Shown here: positions 36,302-49,200 of the stretch, one piece after another | How positions within the stretch are numbered: the stretch's first letter is position 1 | How the letters are laid out: each line of letters starts with the position of its first letter | Origin: Emydura subglobosa | Taxonomy: Eukaryota > Chordata > Testudines > Chelidae | Direction: 5' to 3' | NCBI GenBank assembly: GCA_007922225.1 | Contig: ML679956.1 | Coordinates: 13,737,049 to 13,801,048, forward strand | Length of the DNA stretch: 64,000 nt | Notes under the pieces: generated by a model | Told to the model about the DNA's origin: nothing | What the model saw: only the letters and a program-made list of their open reading frames with translations | The model's database searches: none | Translations under genes and position numbers: made by a program

Positions 36302-39300
36302 ACATAAGAACAGTCATACTGGGACAGACCAATCGCCCATCTGGTCCAGTATCCTGTCTTCTGACAGTGGCCAATGCCAGGTGCTTCAGAGGGAATGAAC
36401 AGAATAGGTAATCATCAAGTGATCCATCCCCTGTCACTCATTCCCAGCTTATAGCAAATAGAGACTAGGGGGACACTTCATAGCATGGTTTTGCATCCCT
36501 GCCCATCCTGGCCAATAGCCAGTGATGGACCTATCCTCCATGTATTTATCTAGTTCTTTTTTTAACCCTGTTATAATTTTGGCCTTCACAGTATCCTCTG
36601 GCAAGAAATTCCACAGGTTAATTGTGCATTGTATAAAGAAATACTTTCTTTTGTTTGTTTTAAACCTGCTGCCTATTAATTTCATTTGGTGACCCCTCTA
36701 TCAGATCCCCCTTAGTCATCTCTTTTTGAAGCTGAAAAGTCCCAGTCTTATTGGTTTCTTCTCATATGGAATTCCCCTAATCATGTATGTTGCCCTTTTC
36801 TGTACCTTTTCCAATTCCAGTATTCTCTTTTGAGATGGGGTGACCAGATCTGCATACAGTATTCAAGATGTGAGCATACCATGGATTTATAAAGAGGCCA
36901 TATGATATTTTGCCATATCTATCTCTTTCCTAATGATTCCCAACATTCTGAAACTTTTTTGACTGCTGCTTGCATATTGAGTGAATGTCATCAGAGAACT
37001 ATCCACGATAACTCCAAGATCTCTTTGTTGAGTAGTAACAGCTAATTTAGACCCCATCATTTTATATGTATAGTTCAAATTATATTTTCCAATGTGCCTT
37101 ACTTTGAATTTCATCTGCCATTTTGTTACTCAGTTTTGTGAGATCCCTTTGAAACTCTTCATAGTCTGCTTTGGACTTTACTATCTTGAGTAGTTTTATA
37201 TCATCTGCAAATTTTGCCACCTCACTGTTTACCCATTCTTCCAGGTCATTTATGAATATGTTAAACAGTACAGGTTCCAGTACGGACCCCTGGGAGAAAC
37301 CGGTATTTTTCTGTCTCCATTCTGAAAATTGACCATTTATTCCTACGCTTTGTTTCTTATCTTTTAACTAGCTACTGATCCCAGAGAGGACCTCCCCTCT
37401 TATCCTATGACAGCTTACTTTGCTTAAGAGCCTTTGGTGAGGGACTGTGGAAGATATAGCCTGTCTTTCCCTGGTCGTCTCAGACAGAGGCCACGCCCAC
37501 TTGCTGCCCCATCTGTGGGCAAACATTATATAGGGGATTAGCTCTTCACGGTTTGTAGCCCAAGCCCTCAAGCAGGGCGAGGCAAGCAAGCAGACTCTAG
37601 CTCCAGTCAGGGCGAGCAAGCAGTCTATAATCCAGTGAGGCTTTACAGGACAGAATGAGGCGAGCACTGTAGGGATGGTGTGGAAAGAGGGGAGGGGGAC
37701 ACAGGCTTACCTGATTCCACTGTGTCCCAGCATACGGGCCTATCAGTGGCAGAATATTCTGTCACTGGGTCAGCGGGGCTTCAACTGAAACTCAAGTGTG
37801 AGCCCAGCCAGACCTAAGTCAGCTACCCCTGGGTTACTTCCTCCACCCTTGTACCTGCAGCCAAGGATTGTCATCTGCTTCCCTAGGGTACGTTGCCAGT
37901 GGTAGTCCCACTAAGCACTCACTGTCTAGGTTGTCCACTGGCTCAGGCAAGTCGGGTGAGTCCTAAGGGTAACCGGGTTCCTCTCCAGCTTCTCTCTGCA
38001 GCAGCAGGCTGGAGATGTCCTTCTCCTTCAGCGGCTTCCTCCTGTCTGAGCTGTAGGTCCCACCCTTTATACTTCTGATTTCTGTCTCTGCTCCGCCCCT
38101 CTGCTTCCAGCATGGCAGGCATGGCTTCTCTGCCTCCACCCTCCCGGGGTTGAGTGGCCGTCCCTGGTAGTCTCGGAAGGAGGCCATACCCCCTCACTAC
38201 AAGGACCTTGTCAAAGGCTTTCTGAAAATCTAAGTACACTATATCCACTGGATCACCCTTGTCCACATGCTTGTTGACCCCCTCAAATAATTCTATTCAA
38301 TGGGTCTGGCATGATTTCCCATTACAAAAACCATGTCGACTCTTCCCCAACAAATTGTGTTCATCTATGTGTCTGATAATTCTGTTCTTTACTATAGTTT
38401 CAACCAATTTGCCTGATACTAAAGTTATGCTTACTGGCTTATAATTGACAGGATCGCCCCTGGAGCTTTTTTTAAAAATTGGTGTCACATTAGCTATCCT
38501 CCAGTTATCTGGTACAGAAGCTGATTTAAATGATAGGTTATATGCCATACAGTTTGTAGTTCTGCAGTTTCACATTTGAGTTCCTTCAGAACTCTTGGGT
38601 GAATACCATCTGTTCCTGGTAACCTATTACTGTTTGTTTTATCAATTTTTTCTAAAACCTTCTCTAATGACACCTCAATCTGGGACAGTTCCTCAGATTT
38701 GTCACCTAAAAAGAATGGCTCAGGTTTGGGAATCTCCCTCACGTCCTCAGCCATGAAGACAGATACAAAGAATTAATTTAATTTCTCTGCAATGGCCTTA
38801 TCTTCCTTTAGTGTTTCTTTAGCATCTCAATCGTCCAGTGGCCCCACTGTTGTTTAGCCAGCTTCCTGCTTCTGAAGTATTTAAAAAACATTTTTGCTGT
38901 TATTTTCTAAGTCTTTGGCTAGTTGGCCAAAAAAATTTGAAGAACTTCCTAATTATATTTTTACACTTGACTTGTCAGAGTTTATGCTCCTTTCTATTTT
39001 CCTTAATGGGTTTTAAGTTCTGTTTTTTAAAGAATGCCTTTTTCCCACCAACTGCTTCTTTTACTTTGTTGTTTAGCCACAGTGGTGCTTTTTGGTCCCC
39101 TTACTATGTTTTTTAATTTGGGGTATACATTTAAATTGAGCCTCTATTATAGTATCTTTAAAAAGTTTCCATGCAGCTTGCAGGGATTTCACTTTTGGCA
39201 CTATATCTTTAAATTTCTGTTTAACTAACTTCCTCATTTTTGTGTTGTTCCCCTTTCTGAAATTAAATGCTACCATGGTGGACTGCTTTGATGTCCGCCC

Positions 39301-40010
39301 GTCCCGTCCCGTCGTTGTCTCCCCCCGAGAGGTTACATTTTATTGTGGTCACTATTACCAAGCAAGTCAGCTACATTCACCTCTTGGACCAGACCCCGGT
39401 TCCATTTAGGACTAAATCAAGAATTCTCTCTCCTCTTGTGGGTTTCAGGGCTATCTGCTCCAAGAAGCAGTCATTTAAGGTGTCAAGAAATTTTCTGTCT
39501 GCATCCCATCCTGAGTCAATATGGGAATATCTGAAATCCCCCTTTATTATTGAATTTTTTATTTTTAATAGCCTCTCTAATCATCCTGAGCATTTCACAG
39601 TCACTATCACCATCCTGCTCAGGTGGTTGGTAGTATATCCCTACTGCTATATTCTAATTATTCAAGCATGGAATTACTATCCATAGAGAGTCTGTTACAG
39701 TTTATTTCATTTAAAATTTTTACTTCATTTGACTCTGCTTTCTTTCACATATAGTGCCACTCCCCCATTAGTACAACCTATTCTGTCCTTCCAGTATATT
39801 TTGTACTCTGGTGTTACTGTGTCCCGTTGATTATCCTCATTCCACCAAGTTTCTGTGATACCTGTTCTGTCAATATCCTCATTAAATACGAGGCATTCAG
39901 TTCACCCACCTTAGTATTTAGACATCTAGCATTCTTAAATAAGCATTTAATTTTTTTTTTCCACTTTTTAGCTGTCTGCCATTATGTGATGTAATTTTGT
40001 GATGTCTCAG
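36302..40010 (-). mobile_element. CR1 LINE nested in DIRS B
   Basis: A 5'-truncated CR1-type non-LTR retrotransposon in minus orientation. Its 3' end is at the left, beginning ACATAAGAACAGTCATACTG on the plus strand, and it is of a type I recall as very common in turtles. Minus-strand reverse transcriptase blocks include VDIVYLDFQKAFDKV (about 38250-38200), RIIRHIDEHNLLGKSRHGF (about 38385-38325) and TTQQRDLGVIVDSSL (about 37040-36990). It runs rightward to about 40010. The reading frame is broken by mutations and by the solo LTR at 37446-38201. Without the LTR the element is about 2.95 kb. Confidence 0.85.
37446..38201. mobile_element. Solo LTR inserted in the CR1 reverse transcriptase
   Basis: A 756-bp segment starting TGTGG and ending ACTACA, flanked by GGGAC (37441-37445) and AGGAC (38202-38206), a 5-bp duplication with one mismatch. 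It splits the CR1 frame precisely between AFDKV and PHQRLL. TG...CA ends, this length and a short duplication are the signature of a solo LTR left by recombination of an LTR retrotransposon or endogenous retrovirus. TATA-like motifs exist on both strands (about 37527 on plus, about 38072-38061 on minus), so orientation is undecided. No internal coding region remains. Confidence 0.82.
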
Positions 40011-41490
40011 ACCAGTGGCCAGGTCCTATATCTGAACCGGGAATTGTTGCAAGTGACAGCCTGGATGCAGGCTGTATGACTTTAGCCAAGAGGAGCTGCT
40101 TGATGGCAGTTCTTGACACCTTGCTTCAGAATAGGAAACTGTCCATAAGAAAAACCTATATTCTAAATGGGAACATTTTTTCTATTTGAGCTGAGCAGTA
40201 GCACTTGACATCCATGCAAGTCAATTTCTAAATATATTCGACTACTTGCTCTTGCTTCAAAGAATTGGGACTATTCTTCAGCTCAATTTAAGGTGCATCA
40301 GGCAGCCATCTTGACTCACCATCCCCCAGTACAGGGTCACACAATATTCCCTCATTCTGTAGTGATGAGATTTCTTAAATTGACTTATGCCTTTCCACTA
40401 GTCAGAGAACCACCTCCTCTTTGGGATCTCATCATAATGTTGGCAGGATCGATTGGACTTCCATTTGAGCCCTTTGTTACCCTGCTCCACCTTTTAAAAA
40501 TAGACAGCCTTCCTGGTTGACATAACATCAGTCAGGATAATAGGGGAAATGCAGGCCCTCCTGACATATTCTTCATGTGTCATCTTTCATGAGGACAATG
40601 TCACCCTGAGTCCTTATACAAAATTCTTTCCTAGGACTGTATCAGAATTTCATATTAACCAATCCACCACCTGGTCATCTTCTCTAAGCCACATTCTTTA
40701 CCAGCAGAAATTTAGGACATTGTCCTTTTATCTGGATAGCACCAAATCGATTAAGACATCTCTGATACTTTTCATGGCATTTGCGTGAAAATGGAATGGA
40801 AAAACTACAGCCTATATTTTCACATCCTCTGCAAATGGATTTCAGACTGCATATGTACCTGCTAAGTCTTCAGAAAGAAGAATCCACTTGGACACATTAA
40901 ATCCCATTTGACTCAAACACAGACAAACTTTGTTGACTCCTAAAACAATATCCCCTTGCCACAGATTTGTTATGTCAACAACATGGAGTTCACACCACAC
41001 TTTTACTATCTGTATGCATTATTGCAAGTCTCCAGGTCAGATGCAGGCTTTGATAGGGCAATTGTCCAACTGATATTCCAGTAGGACTCTTCTTATCCAT
41101 CTCCAATATCAGGATACTGCTTGCTAGTCACCAAGAGTGTAAACCAGGTGGACAATCACTCAAAGAAGAAAGTACTTCTTAACCAATAGTAACTGTAGTT
41201 CTACAAGATGTTATCCACCCAGATTTCACAACCCACCCTCCATCCCTGCTAACTGGATTCCTGACACTAGGGATTCTCATTGGCAAAGGAACTGAGAGGC
41301 AGTTGAGGCTGCCCTTGCCACTTACACCCTCAGCTATGGTGGTCATGAGGGCTTCCAGGGTGCAGCCCCAGAAGACCTACTCTTTGAAAAAAATCTGAAT
41401 TCATGCACATGTGATGCATGTGCACCAAGAATGGAATCTGTGTGGACAGCATATCTCGAACTATAATAGGGTGAGTAATTATACTATTTA
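40011..41490 (+). mobile_element. DIRS-like element B, right part
   Basis: Continuation of element B beyond the CR1. Tyrosine recombinase text runs from about 40.26 kb, with VHQAAILTHHPPVQGHTIF and SIGLPFEPFVTLLHLL, matching the layout of copy C. The right end forms a hairpin: about 41186-41235 pairs with 41432-41485, as in copies C and E. The conserved Arg motif and the following region are damaged. Confidence 0.7.
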
Positions 41491-43336
41491 CACTAATCAT
41501 AAAATGATGATGCAAGAGCACATGATGCACGTAGTTTTTGCTGAAGGGGTATGTGAGCAAGGTTTCTGGAAGTTGTGTGTGTATTCAGCACTACTCCTAT
41601 CTATAGCAATTCAGTATTATGGAAATCAATACAGAATGCTTCCAACAAAGAAGATTGGTACTATCTTTGTCCAGAAGGATCCCAAAGTCCTTTATAAACT
41701 GCATACATAATGATCACTAACCCATCACTGAAATTCAGCCATCTCTGGTGTGTAATCTGACAACCACTTTGCATTTACAGTACTGAAGAACATTTTTAGA
41801 AGAGAGAGTATAGAATCACTTCTCCAGTTTAAACTACAGGGAAATTTCAAGAGGACAGACTTAATTCCAACTTAGTCAGTTAAAGTCAGGACAGTGGAAA
41901 GTATGGTTAACAATCTCAATCTTTTGTAAGTAGTATATTGATGCTTTTAATGACCATATATGGTCAGGACCGGCCTTCATGTTGCATCTCATCTAACAGA
42001 CAGCATTTCTAGCAGTATGTTGCTGGACATTGGTTTGATTCGAACTTGGAAGGAAAAATATTACTTACTTTCTGTGTCACCTGCATTTCCTTTTGAGCAC
42101 TTCCATTTTAATGGTAACGAGGCTCAACCTTGCTTTTTTTTTTAGAGCTGAAGAGAAATGCAGACTAAAATTGTATTACTGCTGGTCATGGAGCTTTGGT
42201 GCAACAAAAGCAATTTTCCATTGCAGCATTTTTTATATTTAAAGTGGACTTAAAATGGACTTTTAGTGACTTATGTATTTGAGGCCTCAAATAAAATTTC
42301 AAGGAGACATGCTACTGCATAATGTTTTACAAACATTACATTAGGTGAAACCTATGTTTATGCATTCATGCCTTTTTGCCCCCTTTTTCTCCTTTCTGAA
42401 ACAAATACATTTTGCCTTGTTCAATGGAATCTGTATGATGGGTGGGAAGGAATGTTAGATGATGATTTCAAGAACTTCTGTAACTGAAGTTTCCTTATCC
42501 ATCTTTTATCTCCAGTAAAATTCAGTTGGATTATTTTTACATAATGACCATATAGTTTTTCATTGTAGGTGTACATTTAAAAATAAATGCTATGGACAAT
42601 AGGGAGAAAATCCTTCAGGCTGAAAAAATAGTAAATATAAAAAGCTCTAAATAATACTTTCTGAACTAACTGGGGGCTGGGGAGGGGGGAAAAATTGTGA
42701 TTGGTGCAATAAGATTATTTTGCTCATTATATAGCTAGTTAGTTATTTGGAGTAAGAAATGTAAAGATTTTTAAAAGTGACTAATGATTTTTGAGTGCTT
42801 CAGTTCTAGGGCGCCCAACATGAGACACCATAAATGGGTCTGTTTTTCAGAAAATTCTGAGCACATGCCCTTTGAAAATCAGGTTCTTTCAAGTGGTCAG
42901 GTTGGGCACCCAAATTTTGAGGATTCAAAAGCACTAATCTAAAAATCTTAGTTGTATATTTGGAAAAAATAAACACACTTATATTAACACTCTTATTCAA
43001 AGGAGAAAGTCATGTCCTGTAGGGTGGATGGTGGGTAAATGATGCATGTGTATAGATAAATATGATTTTATTCAAGTCATTCTAAAATGTCATGTTTTCA
43101 TGGTGTTGACTTCAGTGAAAATATTTTTAATATATCTGATAAGTTTTCCTGCTACAGTGCAAAAAGTACACCTGTCTTAAGTATGTAGGAAATAATCTGA
43201 AATGTCATTAAAGGAAAACAATAATGAGGCATTATAAGGATTTAATAAATTGAAAGAAAATTAAAGATTCATGACTAGCTAGCATATCACCCATTTTATT
43301 ATGCAGTCTATTAAATATTCTTGTCCTCAATCTTAG
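41491..43336. other. Remainder of intron 6
   Basis: AT-rich intron. At 41.66-41.76 kb, GGATCCCAAAGTCCTTTATA and CCATCACTGAAATTCAGCCA resemble a turtle interspersed repeat I cannot name. A palindromic MITE-like element lies at 42793-42945. No exon-like sequence is seen before exon 7. Confidence 0.5.
42793..42945. repeat. Palindromic MITE-like element
   Basis: Imperfect inverted repeat with GGGCGCCCAAC near 42810 and GTTGGGCACCC near 42901, and TTTTTCAGAAAATTCTGAGCA plus CTTTGAAAATCAGG in between. The 'CTGATTTTCAGA...GTGCTGAGCACC' text is typical of a non-autonomous reptilian repeat I recall from turtle genomes. Family unassigned. Confidence 0.5.
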
Positions 43337-43422
43337 ATTTCAGATACTCAGGAAAAAGCCCTCTTTTGCCATTGCCAAATTCTGACTGTTGTGAACCATT
43401 GAAAATGGATAAAAATGTGGTG
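43337..43422 (+). CDS. TOPAZ1: TOPAZ1-like exon 7
   Basis: 86-nt exon after TCCTCAATCTTAG and before GTAAGTTGC. It completes the split Asp codon from exon 6 and encodes DFRYSGKSPLLPLPNSDCCE, then PLKMDKNVV, leaving phase 0. A second AG six bases in would break the frame, so the first is preferred. FRYSGK recalls YRFSGK in exon 5. Confidence 0.8.
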
Positions 43423-43738
43423 GTAAGTTGCTCAATACTCAATGAACTCCTGTAATATTGGGTTAATTTTGTTAATTATGGACATTTAAACAGTTCCCCA
43501 TAAAAATACTTTGTTAATATCAGCCAAAATTTCAACCACCTTTAAAAATGGTATTATCCTAGTGAATAAAATTCCTAGGGGCATAATCAGTGATGAACAA
43601 ACAGCTATTCAAAATGCAATCTTGTTGGCTTCTGCTGCACTAGAAAAACAAAATCAAGTAGTGTGTTTTGTCAGTTGGGAAGGACAGTAGCTTATATTTT
43701 TAAATTTAGCAGAGGCTGCAATGTCTATTTAGATTGAC

Positions 43739-43945
43739 CAGTGGACTGAGAGTAAGGGGACATGGGATGTTGTCTCAGTTTGGTCACTAACCTGCTGTGT
43801 CACTTTGAACAAATCACTTCAACTCTCTGTGCCCATAAGTTCTCCCACTCGTAGTCTGTTTTACTTATTTAGATTATAAACTCTTTGGGGTGGAGACATT
43901 TACACTGTGTGTGTATGGTGCCCAACACATTCTTAGGGTTATTAA
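43739..43945 (+). repeat. MIR SINE
   Basis: Plus-strand MIR layout: GTCACTAACCTGCTGTGTCA, then CAAATCACTTCAACTCTCTG and GCCCATAAGTT, followed by a tail AGATTATAAACTCTTTGGGG often attached to amniote MIR-type SINEs. Diverged but recognisable along most of its length. Confidence 0.7.
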
Positions 43946-44034
43946 TATTTTCATCAGTTTGTCAGTTACACTTCAAAATATTGTTAGTGTCTAACTTCTT
44001 AAATGTAAATACACTTGTTTTCCAGTGAAAGATG

Positions 44035-47000
44035 GAAAGGAGAAATTACGATACTCCTTTGAGTGATGTCCCTATGAGTATTTCACACTTGTGTATGCAT
44101 GCATGCCATGCACTCGAGTCTGTAGATTTTTAGTAAGCAGTGTCCATTGGTTCACACATGTGCAGTTCTCCTCATGCTCTGAACCAAGAGTATAAGGGGC
44201 AGTGCAGACCAGCACCTCTCCAGTTCCTTTTTACCACTGCATGGCCTGAGTCAGAATCTGCTGTGTCCGCAGCTTCTTCCTTTGACTTGTTTCAGTCTGT
44301 AAGCATATTTGTAAATAGTTTCATTATTTCGTTCTTTTACTCTTTTGGTCTTCAAGTACTAGTGTAGTTAGTTGTTTTTCCCCTATCCTGACTAAATCCT
44401 TCCTAGGAAGCTAGGATTATGCCCAGGGTTCAAGAATTGTGTTTCCTGTCCCATGTCTTTACAGTGAGCGAAGAATGCTGTCCTTATTGCATAGTTGAGA
44501 TGTGAGCATTTGTCATTCTTTCCCTCCAAAACTTGAGAGGGTTAAGAGCTAAGACTTAGAAAACATCTGATGGAGAAAGCCCTGAGACCCCAGTCAGATC
44601 TAGGTGAGGGAGGCCACCCCATACATCAGCCTCAACCAACAGGCAACGCCCCCCCCCCGGAGCACAAGCTTAGGAGTTGAGGTTAATACTTCCACGCCTA
44701 AGAAGAGGGCTTCTCATGAGAGTAAGAAGAGATAAGCTGACTTCTTCCAAAGCTGCCCCAGAGATTCCCAATTACTTCAAAGTGGGAGAGTCCTTGTGCA
44801 CAGGTCTTAAAAGATTGAGGCCTGAGTAAATCTCCTCAGTAGGGGAAAATGGCACAATGGAGCATAGATGCATTAGTTTTGATGCCAGTTTTAAAGTGCA
44901 GACTGAAAGACAGACATCCACCTCCACTCCCTTTGCCCTCCAGATCAGACTCTGTACCGATATCATCACAGCCTTGGAAGGATCTGACTTCTGCTGTGAC
45001 CAGGGAAGCACATGATTCAATGTCTCCATCAAATTACTTATCTTGTACCCCAGAACATTCTAGGACCTATGTCTCCCCAGAGGACATTTTTTGCTTTCCT
45101 CTATCCTCAATGCCCCCTCCTCTCAGGTCTGTCTTTATTCAGAGATTTGGTTGTGCTGGAGAAGAAAGCTATTCTGAGGGCACAGAGCCACTATCATCTT
45201 CCACCCATGAGCATGAGTATTCAATCATTGGTACTGTTGGTTCCAGCGGTAGTTCGGGATCCAGTTTTTTTCATCTGATGAGTCAGAGGTTCCAGAAGAG
45301 CCCCCACCTTATCATACAAAAACAGGAGTGCACAGAAGCCCTTAAAAGATCTGGGTTCCGTTCTGTGACCAAATATGGCTTTCTGAGAGACAGTTGGCAC
45401 TCAGTGCCAGATGGTAATTCTCAGCTGGTTGATTCCTTGTGCTGTAATTGAGCTTCCTTGTGCTGTAATTGAGTTTCTGCCCATCCTGACCCACAAATCC
45501 CTTTCCCCTGTCCTTTTTAGGGACCAATCTTAGCAGGAAAATCTGTGTCAAGAAGTGGACTCTCTTCTTCACCAGGGAGCCATGGAAAGAGTTCCACCTC
45601 AACATCAAGGAAAATAATTCTGTTCCCCATATTTCTTAGTCCCCAAAAAGAATGGAAAATGGAAATTAATTTTTGACCTATGCTGGCTAACTATATTTAT
45701 CTGAAAATTAAAATTTCTCATGGTCACAATGACATCAATAATTTCCTCTTTGGAAGAGGGCAATTGGTTCGCAGTTCTCAACATAAAAAATGCATACTTT
45801 CACATAGACACCTGTCATGCAGAAGGTCCCTCAAGTGCCTCCTTGGTCAAGGCAAATACCAGTTGAGAGTCCTTCCATTCGGGAACCACTGTGACATCCA
45901 GGATCTTTATAAAAATATTTTCAGTGGTGCCAGCTTGGGTGAGAAGAAATGGGTTTTATTGTCTATTTGATGACTGACTTCTTATGGGCAGAAAAAAGTC
46001 ACCAGAAAAAGTCAACATCAGTGCCAAAGTAACAGTTCTGTTCAGGGTTCTGGTCTCTCTTGTCTGGTGGACAAAGCAGGAGAAAGTTCAAGTACACCCT
46101 TTCCTTCCACCTACATCTGAGGTGATTACTGGTGCTTCCTCTTAGGCTGGAGATCTCATGTGTATGATCATACTGCATAAGGCAGCTGGACTCCTTGGGA
46201 GTCCAGGATACCTATCAATTTCCTGAAATCAAGAGCTGTCTGTTGGGCCTGCAATGTTTTGTCCCATTCATCTGGTTCCAGCACATCTGGTTAATTTTGG
46301 ACTATATGACTCTTCTTTATAAACAAGCTGAGGGAACAAGATTCCTTTCTCTGTGTATAGAGACGGTCATTCTCTGGAATTAGTGTATTAGACTTCACAT
46401 AATCCTTTCAGCAGCCTGTTTGCTAGGTTTGCAGAACTCCCCAGTAGATCATCGCAGCAGACCTTTTTCTGCAGACCACGAATGGGAGATTCATTATTTG
46501 GTCCTGAACAAGAACTTTACCAAGTGGAAAACACCATCTTGGGACCTTTTCACCTCACAAGCAGCAAAAAAAAATTAATTCTGCTGCAGAGTAGTTCTAG
46601 GCTAGGGCTCAAAGGGAGATTCCCTTCTGCTACCATGGAAGGACCACCTCAAGTATGCCTTCCCTCCCATCTCATTAATATCACATGTCCTACAAAAAAT
46701 CTGTCATGAAAGGGCTTGAGTCATCCTTCACTATTTCTAGACCTGCTAACACAACACAATGGCACCTTTAGGCACCCCAGCCCACATTGGATTGCTCTAT
46801 TACTTCCTTCAGGGTTCATTTAGCAGCCATCAGAGCTTTTCATTTCCCTATCTATGATCACACTATCTTCAGTCATCCCACAATGACTAGATTCCTGAAG
46901 GGACTTACTGGATCCTTCCCACCATTGGTGAAGCTAACATCTCAGTGGGACCTCAGCCTCATTCTTTCATCTTTCATCAAACCTTCCTTCGAACCTTTAG

Positions 47001-47998
47001 CCTTCTGTTCTATATCCCATCTCTCGATGAAAGTTGCCTTCCTAGTTGCCATCACATCAGCCAGAAGGGTCAGTGAGCTGGGAGCATTCATAGCAGATCC
47101 AACATAATCTTCCACAAAGAAAAGGTCTCTTTGCCCTCACTCAAAATATATTCCTAAAATGATTTCAGAGTATCACATGAGTCACACTGTACACTTATCG
47201 ATATTTTTTTATAAAACCACATGCCTCTGATGAGGAGAGAAGGCTTCATTCTCTAGATGTCCGAAGAGCACTGGTCTTTTATCTACAGATAACAAGCAAT
47301 TTAGAAAGACACCTAGACTTTTTGCATAGCAGAGAGAACAGGATGTCTAGCTATAACTGTGCACAGACTTTCTAAATGGATCTCTGGCTGCATTACCCTT
47401 TTACCCACTGGCTCATGTCCCTTCCCCGGAGAGGAAGAGGGCCCATTCCAACAGAATACAAGCAACCACTGCTGCATCTCTGCAAGACATACCTCTGCTA
47501 GAGCTCTTTACCTTCACAAAACATCATGCTTTATTCCAGTCTTCTGCTAACAGTTCAGCTATAGGAACAGCAATATTAGACACACATCACTTCTGCATTC
47601 TTCCACCCACCTCCTGTTTGACTACTGCTTGCTAATCTCCCACATGTGGAATACTCATGGGGACCATCACTTGAAGAAGAGATGGAGGTTACTTATCTGT
47701 AACTGGAGGTTCTTCAAGATGTGTGGTTCCTTTCTGTATTCCACTACCTGTCCTCTGTCCCTTCTGCTGCAAATCATAACTACATTTGCAATAGGAAAAG
47801 GAACTGGAGTGATGCTGGTGGTCTGCACTGCCCCTTGTTACACCCATTCAGAGCATGAGCAGAACTGCAAAAGTGCCAACCAAAAGACTGTTTACTAAAA
47901 ATCTCCGGAGTCAGGGTGCACATGCATACCCATGTGTGGAATACAGATAGAGACCCCACACATCTCAGAAAATCTCCAGTTACAGGTAAGCAACCCTC
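44035..47998 (+). mobile_element. DIRS-like element C, filling intron 7
   Basis: Inverted terminal repeats pair 44045-44155 with about 47871-47982 (GTAGATTTTTAGTAAGCAGT against its near complement). In order: Gag-like region (about 44.4-45.45 kb, Ser/Pro-rich), reverse transcriptase with KYQLRVLPFG at about 45857, connection/RNase H-like text, and tyrosine recombinase at 46787-47107 with VHLAAIRAFHFP and LVAITSARRVSEL. The likely catalytic Arg is residue 93 of that open frame, near 47063. Later recombinase blocks are frame-shifted. The recombinase frame is the best preserved of all copies. Orientation is the same as the host gene. Confidence 0.83.
47687..47996. repeat. Terminal hairpin of DIRS C
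   Basis: Arms 47687-47744 and 47936-47996 are inverted copies about 58-61 bp long, for example GTAACTGGAGGTTCTTCAAG against CTCAGAAAATCTCCAGTTAC, separated by about 190 bp. Similar hairpins end copies B and E. In RNA this would fold into a long imperfect stem only 20 nt upstream of exon 8. Confidence 0.75.
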
Positions 47999-48016
47999 TA
48001 TTTATTTGATTTTTAG

Positions 48017-49199
<1,183 letters not shown>

Positions 49200-49200
<1 letters not shown>

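Noticed and set aside
44849..45451. 200-codon open frame as a host gene
   Set aside because: It lies inside DIRS C between the left terminal repeat and reverse transcriptase, where the Gag-like region is expected.
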